A stretch of DNA of 64,000 nucleotides from Agromyces laixinhei (GTDB taxonomy: Bacteria; Actinomycetota; Actinomycetes; Actinomycetales; Microbacteriaceae), in assembly GCF_006337065.1 (NCBI RefSeq), contig NZ_CP040872.1:1302001-1366000 (forward strand), in the 5' to 3' direction. Positions within the stretch are counted from its first letter, which is position 1. Each line of letters opens with the position of its first letter. A model generated the notes under the pieces. It saw only the letters and a list, made by a program, of their open reading frames with translations, did no database searches and was not told where the DNA came from. Below, one piece after another: positions 9,177 through 17,748 of this stretch. A program made the translations under genes and the position numbers.

Positions 9177-9213
9177 ACGACGGCTGACGGCCGCCGGTAG
9201 CGTTGGTCGCGAT

Positions 9214-10557
9214 ATGGATGCCGCGTCAGACCCTTCAGCTCCGGAGTCGCTGCTTGCTCGCGCCCCCGACCGGGTCGCCCCGACGCTTGCGGACTGGGCA
9301 TGGGCCGCGGCCGGGGCAGCGGCGCTGCTGCCCCTCACGATCGTCGAGCTCGTGCGCGCCGTGCTCACCTCGCAGACCATCCCGTGGGCGGTCGTCGTCG
9401 GCGCGCTCTACTTCGCGCTGCACCTCACGGTCGCCGTGCGTCGCCGGTCGCCGCGCGGCGCGCTCATCGCGGCATCCGCCGTCATGCTGGCGCTCACCGC
9501 CGCGAGCCTGCCGGACGCCCCGACAGTTGTCGTGCTGCTGCCCAGTAGCCTCGTCTACCTCGTGTTCGTCTTCACCGCCGCCGCGAGCGACGACCGATGG
9601 GCCGACGGACTCGCTCTCGTCGTCGGCATCGTCGGCGCCGGCCTGATGACCGTGGTGGCGATCGCGCACGGCTCGTCGACGGCGGCTCCCGTGCAGCCAG
9701 AACCGGCCGCGTTGATCGCCCTCGCGGGATTTCTCGTCGCGTCGATCGGTGCCGCATGGGCGCTCGGGCGGTATCGGCGGGAGTCGCGCCGCAAGCGTGC
9801 CGCGCAGGAACTCGGGCGAGCGCAGGCCGCCGAACTCTCGGTGCAGCACGAGCGCGAGGCGATCGCCGACGAGCGGCGCCGCATCGGGCGAGAGCTGCAC
9901 GACGTCATCTCGCACTCCCTCGCCGTGATGGTCGCCCAGGCGGAGGCCTCGCGCGTGCTCCAGAGCCGTGCCGACGGCGCCGCCGACCCGCGGGCCCGCA
10001 TCGCGATCGAACAGGTCGTCGCCACAGGTCGCGCGGCGATGAACGACATGCGCGGGCTGCTCACGGTGCTCGCCGAGCCCGACCCCGAGCCCGAGCCCGG
10101 CGACGGCATCGTCGGTGCAGCGCTTCGTGCGCCGAGCCCCGGGCTCGCCGATCTCGCCGATCTCGCCCTGCGCGCATCCGGCCCCGAGCGAATCGTCGAC
10201 GTCGACTCGACGGGGGAGCCGAGGGTCATCAGCCCCGGCACCGGGCTGACGGCGTATCGGGTCGCGCAGGAGTCGCTCACCAACACGCTGAAGCACACCC
10301 GCGCTCCGACACGCAGCCGGGTGCAGCTCGACTGGACCGACGACGCACTCGTGCTCACGGTCTCAGATGACGGTACCGCCGTGACGGACGGCCGCCGGCC
10401 CGGCGCAGGGCGAGGCATCCGAGGCATGCGCGACCGTGTGGAGCAGGCCGGTGGCCGTCTGGAGAGCGGCCCACGCGGCGATATCGACGGCTGGATGACT
10501 CGTGCGACCCTCCCGTTCGATTCGCACCCCACCGACCGGGAGCCACGAGATGACTGA
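9214..10557 (+). CDS. Sensor histidine kinase, NarL-partner (HisKA_3) type
   Basis: A 447-residue membrane sensor kinase. The N-terminal half (residues about 30-185) carries several membrane helices with no recognisable sensor domain. The dimerisation domain has RRRIGRELHDVISHSLAVMV with the phosphorylated His, and the ATPase domain has YRVAQESLTNTLKHT (N box) and GAGRGIRGMRDR (G box). The start at 9214 is chosen by fit of the hydrophobic region; its ribosome site is weak. It overlaps the response regulator start by 8 bases. The stimulus is unknown; such kinases often sense envelope stress. Confidence 0.9.
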   Translation: MDAASDPSAPESLLARAPDRVAPTLADWAWAAAGAAALLPLTIVELVRAVLTSQTIPWAVVVGALYFALHLTVAVRRRSPRGALIAASAVMLALTAASLPDAPTVVVLLPSSLVYLVFVFTAAASDDRWADGLALVVGIVGAGLMTVVAIAHGSSTAAPVQPEPAALIALAGFLVASIGAAWALGRYRRESRRKRAAQELGRAQAAELSVQHEREAIADERRRIGRELHDVISHSLAVMVAQAEASRVLQSRADGAADPRARIAIEQVVATGRAAMNDMRGLLTVLAEPDPEPEPGDGIVGAALRAPSPGLADLADLALRASGPERIVDVDSTGEPRVISPGTGLTAYRVAQESLTNTLKHTRAPTRSRVQLDWTDDALVLTVSDDGTAVTDGRRPGAGRGIRGMRDRVEQAGGRLESGPRGDIDGWMTRATLPFDSHPTDREPRDD

Positions 10558-11242
10558 CCGTTCACCGTCGACCGGCGATGCCGTCGTCGCAGCCGACCGC
10601 ATCCGTGTCGCCATCGCCGACGATCAGGAACTCATCCGGTCGGCGGTCGCCGTCATGATCGAGGCGCAGGCGGATCTCGAGCTCGTCGCCGAGGCATCCG
10701 ACGGGGCCGCGCTTCTCTCGGCGGCCCGGGCCCATCGCCTCGATGTCGTGCTGATGGACATCCGGATGCCGCGGCTCGACGGTATCGAGGCCACTCGCCG
10801 GCTCGTGCTCGAGCACCCGCGCACTCGGGTGCTCGTGCTGACCACGTACGACCTCGACGAGTACGTGTTCGCTGCGGTGCGAGCCGGCGCCAGCGGGTTC
10901 CTCACGAAAGACGCCTCGAGTGAGGAGTTGGCCGCCGCCATCCGTGCTGTGCATCGGGGTGACGCCGTGCTCGCACCGCGCGCCACCGCGAGCCTCGTCG
11001 AATTCGTCGCCCGGGCACCGCAGCGGCACGACGCGGAATCGCTGCTCGCGCCCCTCACCGCTCGCGAGCGCGACGTGCTGCAGGAGCTGCTGACCGGCGC
11101 CGCCAACGATGTGATCGCCGAGCGGCTCTACATGACCGTCAACACCGCGAAGACCCACATCGCCTCGATCCTCGCGAAGCTCGGGCTGCCAGACCGCGTG
11201 CACGTGGTGATCTGGGCGTACGAGCACGGGCTCGCGCGGTGA
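10550..11242 (+). CDS. LuxR/NarL-family response regulator
   Basis: A 230-residue regulator. The receiver domain (residues 20-140) has the acidic pair in IADDQELIRS, the phosphoacceptor Asp in DVVLMDIRMP, and the Thr/Lys signalling residues in LTTYD and FLTKDAS. The C-terminal helix-turn-helix (about 170-230) reads LTARERDVLQELLTG, TVNTAKTHIASILAKLGL. It overlaps the kinase gene, so the pair works as one two-component system, probably acting on the divergent membrane protein at 7887. It is the last core gene before the genomic island. Confidence 0.92.
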   Translation: MTDRSPSTGDAVVAADRIRVAIADDQELIRSAVAVMIEAQADLELVAEASDGAALLSAARAHRLDVVLMDIRMPRLDGIEATRRLVLEHPRTRVLVLTTYDLDEYVFAAVRAGASGFLTKDASSEELAAAIRAVHRGDAVLAPRATASLVEFVARAPQRHDAESLLAPLTARERDVLQELLTGAANDVIAERLYMTVNTAKTHIASILAKLGLPDRVHVVIWAYEHGLAR

Positions 11243-11260
11243 TCGCCGCAGACGGCTCGA

Positions 11261-11596
11261 GTGCGGTTCGCACACGGAGTGGACGCAATGGAGCGCTGCG
11301 GGAACAGACGACCTCGGGTAGAGAGGCTGGTTTCCGCGTGGGATCAAGGCATCTGCGACGATCCCGGCCTCGCCGAGGAGCCGGACGACCCGCTGATCAG
11401 CGCGTCGGCGGAACCAAAGAAACGACCTCGAACACGGCTCACGGACGAGGAAGTGGACGCTATGCGAACAGCCCGTGCGCAGGGCGTCAGCGTGAGCGTG
11501 CTGGCCAAGCAATTCGGGGTTCATCGCGGGACGGTATGGGCGAGAATAGGGCATCACACCGGAATCGGCCAGATGCGCGTCCCACGAGCCCAGTAA
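11261..11596 (+). CDS. Small helix-turn-helix protein at the island edge
   Basis: Up to 111 residues. The second half (KKRPRTRLTDEEVDAMRTA, GVSVSVLAKQFGVHRGTVWA) is a clear resolvase/Hin-type helix-turn-helix like that at the end of serine recombinases and in small Microbacteriaceae proteins. The GTG start at 11261 is uncertain, with no good ribosome site; an in-frame ATG at 11288 is possible. Its 3' end overlaps the convergent gene at 11554 by 43 bases. It may be an excisionase-like regulator or a recombinase leftover. Confidence 0.55.
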   Translation: MRFAHGVDAMERCGNRRPRVERLVSAWDQGICDDPGLAEEPDDPLISASAEPKKRPRTRLTDEEVDAMRTARAQGVSVSVLAKQFGVHRGTVWARIGHHTGIGQMRVPRAQ

Positions 11597-12804
11597 TCTT
11601 CATAGTTGACCGCGAGGGCAGACATCGGAACGGAGACCGCTGATCCAGGATCATCGGCTCCGAGGATGACTCCAGCTGTCGGCAGGACTACCCCTGATCG
11701 CATCGCAGGAAACACCAAGTGCCGATCATGAAGCTTACGTCGGTCGTGCCGATTCATGAAGCGGACCTCGACGTCGCGAAGCCCTGTCATCACCGATGAG
11801 ATCGCGCCAGCGAAGTTAGAGCGGTCACGGTCATCGCTGACGAGAAGGCGGAGCCGTGTGGCCGAAAGGCCTCGCAAAACGATGAGGAAGTCGCGGACCC
11901 TCGACGGCTCGCTGAACAGATAGCGATCAATCCAAATGGCGTGCTCGACTCCAGCCAGAAAGTCGGCAAACCTTTGAACCGACTCGCCGGGCGTACCCGG
12001 CCAGCCAGGATTCTTGAGTCGAACTTCCTCCAACAGCTTCGACTCTTCGATCAGTTCTGAAGGCTTGAACTCACCGCTCGTATTCGTAGAGCCTAAGCAC
12101 AAGAGCGCTTCGCTGCTGATGGCATCACAATCCTGCGGCGCACGGGCGCCCAGGAGAACTTCCACGGTCGCGGCTGGCAACGCTTCGATGATTCGACGTC
12201 GGTCGTTGTTCAGGTGCTCGACCGCATTGACTCGACCTTGGCGTGCACTCGCACCATGGAAACGACGTGCCAGCCAGGTTGATTCACCGACCATCTCTTT
12301 GAGAGTCCCAAGATCGGTATCCAGCACTTCCGCATCCTCATCACTGAGCACGGGAAGCACCACGGTTTGTGCTCGGCTGATCAGAGGGCTCCCGGAGAAG
12401 CTGAGGTCAAGCATGTCACCCGAGCGTGCGACCAACAGGGCACCTGTATCCCGCGCGGCTTCGGAGTCGACGAGAAGTCGATAGAGCATGGAGTGGAGCG
12501 TCCCGCCTTGTGAACGCCGTATGGCGTGACCGTAATCGTCGAAGACGAGTTGGGCGCATCCAGCCGCATCAATTGCGGCCGCGACGTCCGCGTCGATTTG
12601 TTCGCGTAGCTCCCTCTGACTGTTCTCGGTTACACCGCGACCATCCACCATCACGGCGGACTCTCCGAGTGCCTCGGCTACCGACTCGCAGACTGCGCTG
12701 AGGCCCCACCGTGGGAGCGATCGGACTAGAACGATCTCACCTGTGAGTACTCGCTCGGCAATCTGGTTGATCCAGGCTCGCTCGCTGGGAAGCCAGCTAA
12801 ACAC
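11554..12804 (-). CDS. Degenerate ATPase with PLD/MIT_C-like C-terminal domain, island cassette gene 8
   Basis: A 416-residue protein, not a member of any family I can name with confidence. Residues 15-40 sit where a STAND-type P-loop should be, but the motif reads VRSLPRWGLSAV, lacking the GKS/T Lys. A Walker B-like LVFDDYGHA follows near 85, so nucleotide hydrolysis is doubtful. The C-terminal third has IDRYLFSEPSRVRDFL, LRLLVSDD and KLHDRHLVF, resembling PLD-like MIT_C domains (D-x-Y, S/T-D, H-D-R). The GTG start overlaps the ATPase gene upstream by 8 bases. Lower GC than the hsd genes. Inference: partner or effector of the ATPase at 12797. Confidence 0.8.
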   Translation of the reverse strand: MFSWLPSERAWINQIAERVLTGEIVLVRSLPRWGLSAVCESVAEALGESAVMVDGRGVTENSQRELREQIDADVAAAIDAAGCAQLVFDDYGHAIRRSQGGTLHSMLYRLLVDSEAARDTGALLVARSGDMLDLSFSGSPLISRAQTVVLPVLSDEDAEVLDTDLGTLKEMVGESTWLARRFHGASARQGRVNAVEHLNNDRRRIIEALPAATVEVLLGARAPQDCDAISSEALLCLGSTNTSGEFKPSELIEESKLLEEVRLKNPGWPGTPGESVQRFADFLAGVEHAIWIDRYLFSEPSRVRDFLIVLRGLSATRLRLLVSDDRDRSNFAGAISSVMTGLRDVEVRFMNRHDRRKLHDRHLVFPAMRSGVVLPTAGVILGADDPGSAVSVPMSALAVNYEDYWARGTRIWPIPV

Positions 12805-14410
12805 CAGAACTCACTGCCCGCTCGACCGCACGGATGCGTGGTTCTGTCGTGTCAGGAAAAACAAGCCCGTACGGTCCGGCATGGCTCAGCCGACGAGGGT
12901 CCTCATCGAAGAGCATCCTTCCCAATTCTCGCTCCTCCGAGTCGGCCGACCACAAGTCGCGCAGGAGATTTGCCTCCTCAGGAAACCACTCAGCGAACGA
13001 GTCCAGGATCTCACTCGCTTGGCGGAATGGAGAACCCTCACCATCTTTGCGCGCGCCCACCTCTAGAGACTCCAACGACATGTGCCAGGGAATCTCGTCC
13101 CTGTGTCGCTGCTGCACTGCGAGCGAGCAAGCTTTTCGCGTCAATAGCGCGTGTCCGCCGTATTCCGCGAAGAGAAAGTCGATAACCTCATGCTCGCGGA
13201 CACGGACCCCCATGCGCCGACCAAGGTCTCGAACCATTTCCGCCATCTCATCTCGGGACAACGGTGCGAGATACATCAGGCGAACGAGCTTGTACAGGAG
13301 GTTGTCCGTTCCAGCTCTAAGCAATGGACGTTCAAAGAGAGCAGGGTCAACCCCAGCGCAAATGAGCACCAGCCCCGACTGGGGTTCGGCGCTTTGGATC
13401 ATTCCACGCAACTGGGTGAGCGCAATCATCATGTCGTTTGCATCTGCTCCGAGATGTGACCGAGCAGGGTGCAACTGATCGATCTCATCGATGAAGATCT
13501 CCAAGCGTCCGCTTGCGTGGCGGGACAATGCCTCAAGATCGCGCAACCAATGCAAACGCATCAGATCGATCCCGATCTTAAGCTCACCGTTGCGGTTCAA
13601 TGCTCGCAGACGCGGCATCTCACCCTCGTTCGCATCGAGACCGCGGACTGACCCCCAGGCGCCCTCGAGTAGGCGTACTCGGAAGTCATCGGCGCTAGCA
13701 AGGCCGCTGATGTCGACCCATACCACTGCACGCCCCGCATCGCGACGCCGCCCGGCTACGAAGTTCAAGAGCGAAGTCTTACCTGTCTTTCGCAAACCGA
13801 ATACACCAACCGACTGACCTCGCTCGATCGCCGAGACAATCTGTTGAAACTCCGCGGTCCTGCCGAAGAACCCGCCAGGGTCATGCACTGGTGTGGTCAT
13901 GTCGTAGTGATCAACTGAAGTGAGCACCGCTGCCATCCGATGTCGGATATCAGGTGCGTCACTCCCCAAGTCGCCGAGATGCAGATCAATCGCCGCGAAC
14001 TCGCCGCGCCGCCGCCTCAGCAAGCGTTCCACATCGGCATCCAGGCTGGCAATCATAAAGAGGCCGTGATCAACCCGCGCATTCGTTGAAATCCTGCGCT
14101 GAACAAGCTCCAGTAGCCGAGGTTCCACCTCGGGGTACTCGGCATAGACCAGTTGTATCTCCAAGTGAGCGTCAAACATCTCGGCGACGTTCGGCTGTAA
14201 CGTAATGTTGATCCACCAGCGCCGAGAGTCCGATTGGTCCTGCTCGCATCGCCAGATGCCACAGCCTGAGCGCTCCAAGTAGGCCAAGAGTTCGGCACCG
14301 TGATCGGTTACCCTGCGGAAGCGGTCCTTGTAGCGCTCCAACTCTTGCTGACGCGCGGTGTGCGGGGTCGAGTCACCCCGACCGTATCGGACTCCGTTTG
14401 ACACGTTCAC
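12797..14410 (-). CDS. AAA/STAND-type P-loop ATPase, island cassette gene 7
   Basis: A 537-residue ATPase. Residues 1-165 form an unrecognised N-terminal domain with many W, R and acidic residues (GCGIWRCEQDQSDSRRWW). The ATPase core starts at FFGRTAEFQQIVSAIERG; Walker A is FGLRKTGKTSLL (about 200), Walker B LEIFIDEIDQL (about 305), followed by LVLICAGVDPAL (sensor region). The C-terminal 110 residues are helical with no known domain. This layout resembles archaeal/MNS-type STAND ATPases common in bacterial immune systems. It overlaps hsdR by GTGA and the next gene by 8 bases. Inference: an abortive or regulatory module of the restriction cassette. Confidence 0.85.
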   Translation of the reverse strand: MNVSNGVRYGRGDSTPHTARQQELERYKDRFRRVTDHGAELLAYLERSGCGIWRCEQDQSDSRRWWINITLQPNVAEMFDAHLEIQLVYAEYPEVEPRLLELVQRRISTNARVDHGLFMIASLDADVERLLRRRRGEFAAIDLHLGDLGSDAPDIRHRMAAVLTSVDHYDMTTPVHDPGGFFGRTAEFQQIVSAIERGQSVGVFGLRKTGKTSLLNFVAGRRRDAGRAVVWVDISGLASADDFRVRLLEGAWGSVRGLDANEGEMPRLRALNRNGELKIGIDLMRLHWLRDLEALSRHASGRLEIFIDEIDQLHPARSHLGADANDMMIALTQLRGMIQSAEPQSGLVLICAGVDPALFERPLLRAGTDNLLYKLVRLMYLAPLSRDEMAEMVRDLGRRMGVRVREHEVIDFLFAEYGGHALLTRKACSLAVQQRHRDEIPWHMSLESLEVGARKDGEGSPFRQASEILDSFAEWFPEEANLLRDLWSADSEERELGRMLFDEDPRRLSHAGPYGLVFPDTTEPRIRAVERAVSSGV

Positions 14411-17400
14411 TCCGTTCCATTCTGCGTAAGGTTCGGTGCCGACAGCTGCTGGGCAACCTGCGCAGCAAAGGCGGGATCGGCGTGGATGCGGGCGATGACA
14501 TCGTCGGCGACCTTGTTCACGTCGATCGGGCCGTCGTACTCGATCTGCACACGGTCGCTCGGGTAGCTGAAGTCGATTCGGGGCGAGTAGGCGCTCTCGC
14601 CGTTGTCGCCGTAGGCAGTGAGGACGTGATCGAAGACGAGCTGCACTTTGGTGTGGAAGATGTCGACGGTGTACGGCACTTCCGGCAGGCTCTGATCAAG
14701 GACGCGACGGATCGTGCTGTTGACGTCGTTGGTGGTGGCGACTTTGCGCCGCCAGTCCTGCACGAGCTTTTCGTGCAGGTGTTCCAGCAGTTGCTTCGCG
14801 CTCGCCTTGACGGTCTCTCGCTCCTCGGCGGTCAGGACAGGGTCGGGTTGGGTGAGCAGGTCGAAGATCGCGAGCTCTTCCTCGGTCATGCCCTCTCGAA
14901 CGGCCCGTTCTTCCTCGGCGGTCAGGGTCTGGGACAACTCGATGAGACGGCGCAGGTACTCGTCGATATTCACGCTGCCCGCGTTGTAGTCCTCGATGAG
15001 CTGTTCAATACGTTCGACCAGCTCGTAACGAGTCGGGTTCCGCAGAGCGGCGCCGATAGCCTGCTGGCGGAGCAACTGCGCGAGCCGATCGGTCTCGGCG
15101 CGTCGCCGGCCTGCGAACTTGGCGGCGAGGCCGTCGAAGTCGATGAGCGAAAGGTCGATCAGCGGGTCGGGGTTGGTGCCTTCGGCTGCGGCCCGGATGA
15201 CGTATTCCTCCGCGCCCACCGAACGGTCCAGCAGGGCATCAACCGCATCCGCCACCGCCGAGATATCGACCTCCGGTTGTCGTGTGACTTCGGCAATGCG
15301 CTCGTGGAGCACGCGGATCGCGGCGACGGTGCGCTGCTGGGCTGCGGCCTTCGGGTTCGGCAAGAGCGCTTTGAAGAGCTTGCGCACTTGCCGCGCTTTG
15401 CCGGTGAAACCGTTGCGGGTCTCCTCATCGACAAGCAAAGCCTCGACCGCGGCGTCGCGCTCGGCGATGTGGGCGAAGCCTTCCGCGTCGCGCATCGCCA
15501 GGAGGTCGACACCGGCATTCGTGCAGAACGAGGTCAGCTCGGCCACCGCAGCATCCAGCTCGCCCGCGAGAGCGTCGATGATCTCGATCGGCGACTCACC
15601 AGCGCTCGCTGCGCCGTAGACGGCGAGTGCCTTCTCCAGGTTCCGGAAGACGCCGACGTAGTCGACGATCAGCCCGTTGTCTTTCTCGGGGAAGACGCGG
15701 TTGGCGCGGGCGATGGTCTGCATCAGGGTGTGGTTCTTCATCGGCCGGTCGAGGTAGACCGTCGACACGCTCGGCGCGTCGAAGCCGGTCATCCACATGG
15801 CGCAGACGAAGACGAGCCGCAGTGGGTCGTCGGGGTCTTTGAACTTCTCGGCGAGGTCTTCGCGGTTCATCCGCTCGCGATGGGGACGGATGTCGAGGCC
15901 CTGGTCGTCGAGCGTCTTCAGCTCGTTCTGGCTCTGCGACACCACCACCGCCATATCGGTGGTCTCCATCAACTCGATGCGCGAAGCAAGCCAAGGGCGC
16001 TCCAGCTCCGGCAACGCATCGTGTTCAGCACGTAGCTCAGCGAGATGCTCCGCCCACGCCTCCTGCACCAGGTCATACATGCGCACGGCGGCGGCCTTGT
16101 CGAGCCCGACGTACATAGCCTTGCCCGAGAACCCTCGCCCGACGAAGTGTCGTACCAGGTCGGATGCGATGGTCTTCAGTCGCTCCGGGCGGGTCAGCAG
16201 CGTGTACTGCGTGCCGAACTCGCGCGCCAGCGCGCCCTCGGCATCCTCGTCGAGTTCGGCGGCTTCGAGGAGTGAGTCGAGCTCGTCGGAGAAGTTCTCG
16301 TTGACCAGTTGCAGCTCGGGGATGCGGTTCTCGTAATAGAGCGGCACGGTCGCGCCGTCCTCGATGGCGTCCCGGAAGTTGTAGATACTGACGTACTCGC
16401 CGAACTGCTCCCGGGTCGCCTGCTCCTCACCCGCGATCAGCGGCGTGCCGGTGAAGCCCATCATCGATGCATTGGGCAGCGCCCGACGCATGTTCAATGC
16501 GAGTGTGTCGTACTGACTGCGATGCGCCTCGTCGGTGATGACGATGATGTCTGAGCGCTCCGAGAGCACCGGCATCTCCCGCTCGCCCGCGGCCTTGGAC
16601 GGCTGGAACTTCTGGATCAGCGTGAACACATAGCGGTGATCGGCGGCGAGCAACTCGCGAAGATGAGCGATGGATGCCGCGTGAACCCGCGCCTCGGGCG
16701 GAACCACACCGGCGTCGGCGAACTCACCGTGAAGCTGGGTATCGAGCTCGGTGCGGTCGGTGACCATCACGAACGTCCACTTGCCTGCGATCTGGCGTAG
16801 CACCTTCTGCGTGAACCACAGCATCGACAGCGACTTGCCCGAACCCTGGGTGTGCCAGAACACACCGAGTCGCTTGTCCTGCTCGGCACGAGCCCGGCGC
16901 AGGTTCTCGATGGCCGCGTTCACACCGAGGTACTGGTGCGAGCGGGCGACGTTCTTGATGAGACCGCCCGGGCGCTCCAGGTACGCGACGAAGTTCTCGA
17001 ACAGGTCGAGCAGGATCGCCGGGTCGCAGGTGCCCCGAAGTGCGGTCTCGAGCGCGATCGCGCCACGGGTGCCCGCGGCGTCGATGACCTTCCAGTCGCC
17101 GAAGAACTCCCACGGCGCGTAGGTCGCCCCGACCTTCGCCTCACTGCCGTTCGAGAGCAGCACGAAGCAGTTCGGGATGAACAGTTGCGGGATGGTGTCG
17201 CGGTAGTCAGTCAGGTTGTCGTCGTACGCCGACTTCAGGGCGACGCCCGGCTCCTTGAACTCCATCAGCACCAACGGCACACCGTTGACGAACAGGGCGA
17301 CGTCAAGGCGACGGGAGTGCAGGTGGCCCTTGACCCACATCTGCTGCACCGCCAACAGATCGTTGTCGGTGGGGTTCTTCAGGTCGAGGTAGCGCAGCGT

Positions 17401-17748
17401 CTCAATGCGCTTTTCACCGAGATCGTCGATCCACTCGGCCCGGTAGCCGTCACGCAGCAGGTCGTAGACCTCACGGTTCGCACGCACGCGGTCCATGACA
17501 GAGCGATCCTTGGTGAGCACCTCAATGGCCTCGTTGATCGACGTGTCGGGGACGTCGGCGTCGTTGAGTTTTCGCATCGCGAAGCGGAGGCGATGTGTCA
17601 GCACCACGTCATGCTGGGAGTCGCGACCGAGCGTGCCTTGGGCTCCGAGTGTCTCCTGAAAGGCGTCTACCTGCGTCCAACCGAGCTGGCCCAGCAACTC
17701 CATGCTGGGCTTCTCGACGTACGCGAACTCCGGACCCGACGGCGTCAT
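14407..17748 (-). CDS. hsdR: Type I restriction enzyme, R (motor/nuclease) subunit
   Basis: A 1113-residue HsdR. The N-terminal nuclease domain shows the PD-ExK core (LDVALFVNGVPLVLMEFK, near residue 150). Helicase motor motifs follow: Walker A in TQGSGKSLSMLWF (about 300), DEAH in ITDEAHRSQYD (about 405), MMGFTGTPL, and QTIARANRVFPEKDNGLIVDY of the second RecA fold. The C-terminal 250 residues form the helical domain that docks on the methylase. It translocates and cuts unmodified DNA as R2M2S. Start overlaps the hsdS stop by ATGA; it is followed directly by two ATPase-like genes, an unusual attachment to hsdR. Confidence 0.97.
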   Translation of the reverse strand: MTPSGPEFAYVEKPSMELLGQLGWTQVDAFQETLGAQGTLGRDSQHDVVLTHRLRFAMRKLNDADVPDTSINEAIEVLTKDRSVMDRVRANREVYDLLRDGYRAEWIDDLGEKRIETLRYLDLKNPTDNDLLAVQQMWVKGHLHSRRLDVALFVNGVPLVLMEFKEPGVALKSAYDDNLTDYRDTIPQLFIPNCFVLLSNGSEAKVGATYAPWEFFGDWKVIDAAGTRGAIALETALRGTCDPAILLDLFENFVAYLERPGGLIKNVARSHQYLGVNAAIENLRRARAEQDKRLGVFWHTQGSGKSLSMLWFTQKVLRQIAGKWTFVMVTDRTELDTQLHGEFADAGVVPPEARVHAASIAHLRELLAADHRYVFTLIQKFQPSKAAGEREMPVLSERSDIIVITDEAHRSQYDTLALNMRRALPNASMMGFTGTPLIAGEEQATREQFGEYVSIYNFRDAIEDGATVPLYYENRIPELQLVNENFSDELDSLLEAAELDEDAEGALAREFGTQYTLLTRPERLKTIASDLVRHFVGRGFSGKAMYVGLDKAAAVRMYDLVQEAWAEHLAELRAEHDALPELERPWLASRIELMETTDMAVVVSQSQNELKTLDDQGLDIRPHRERMNREDLAEKFKDPDDPLRLVFVCAMWMTGFDAPSVSTVYLDRPMKNHTLMQTIARANRVFPEKDNGLIVDYVGVFRNLEKALAVYGAASAGESPIEIIDALAGELDAAVAELTSFCTNAGVDLLAMRDAEGFAHIAERDAAVEALLVDEETRNGFTGKARQVRKLFKALLPNPKAAAQQRTVAAIRVLHERIAEVTRQPEVDISAVADAVDALLDRSVGAEEYVIRAAAEGTNPDPLIDLSLIDFDGLAAKFAGRRRAETDRLAQLLRQQAIGAALRNPTRYELVERIEQLIEDYNAGSVNIDEYLRRLIELSQTLTAEEERAVREGMTEEELAIFDLLTQPDPVLTAEERETVKASAKQLLEHLHEKLVQDWRRKVATTNDVNSTIRRVLDQSLPEVPYTVDIFHTKVQLVFDHVLTAYGDNGESAYSPRIDFSYPSDRVQIEYDGPIDVNKVADDVIARIHADPAFAAQVAQQLSAPNLTQNGTE

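Noticed and set aside
14398..16035. Long plus-strand frame of 545 codons opposite hsdR
   Set aside because: Mirror of hsdR codons in high-GC DNA; no family motif, and hsdR is certain here. The same applies to long frames opposite hsdM, ppk, the giant secreted protein and groEL.
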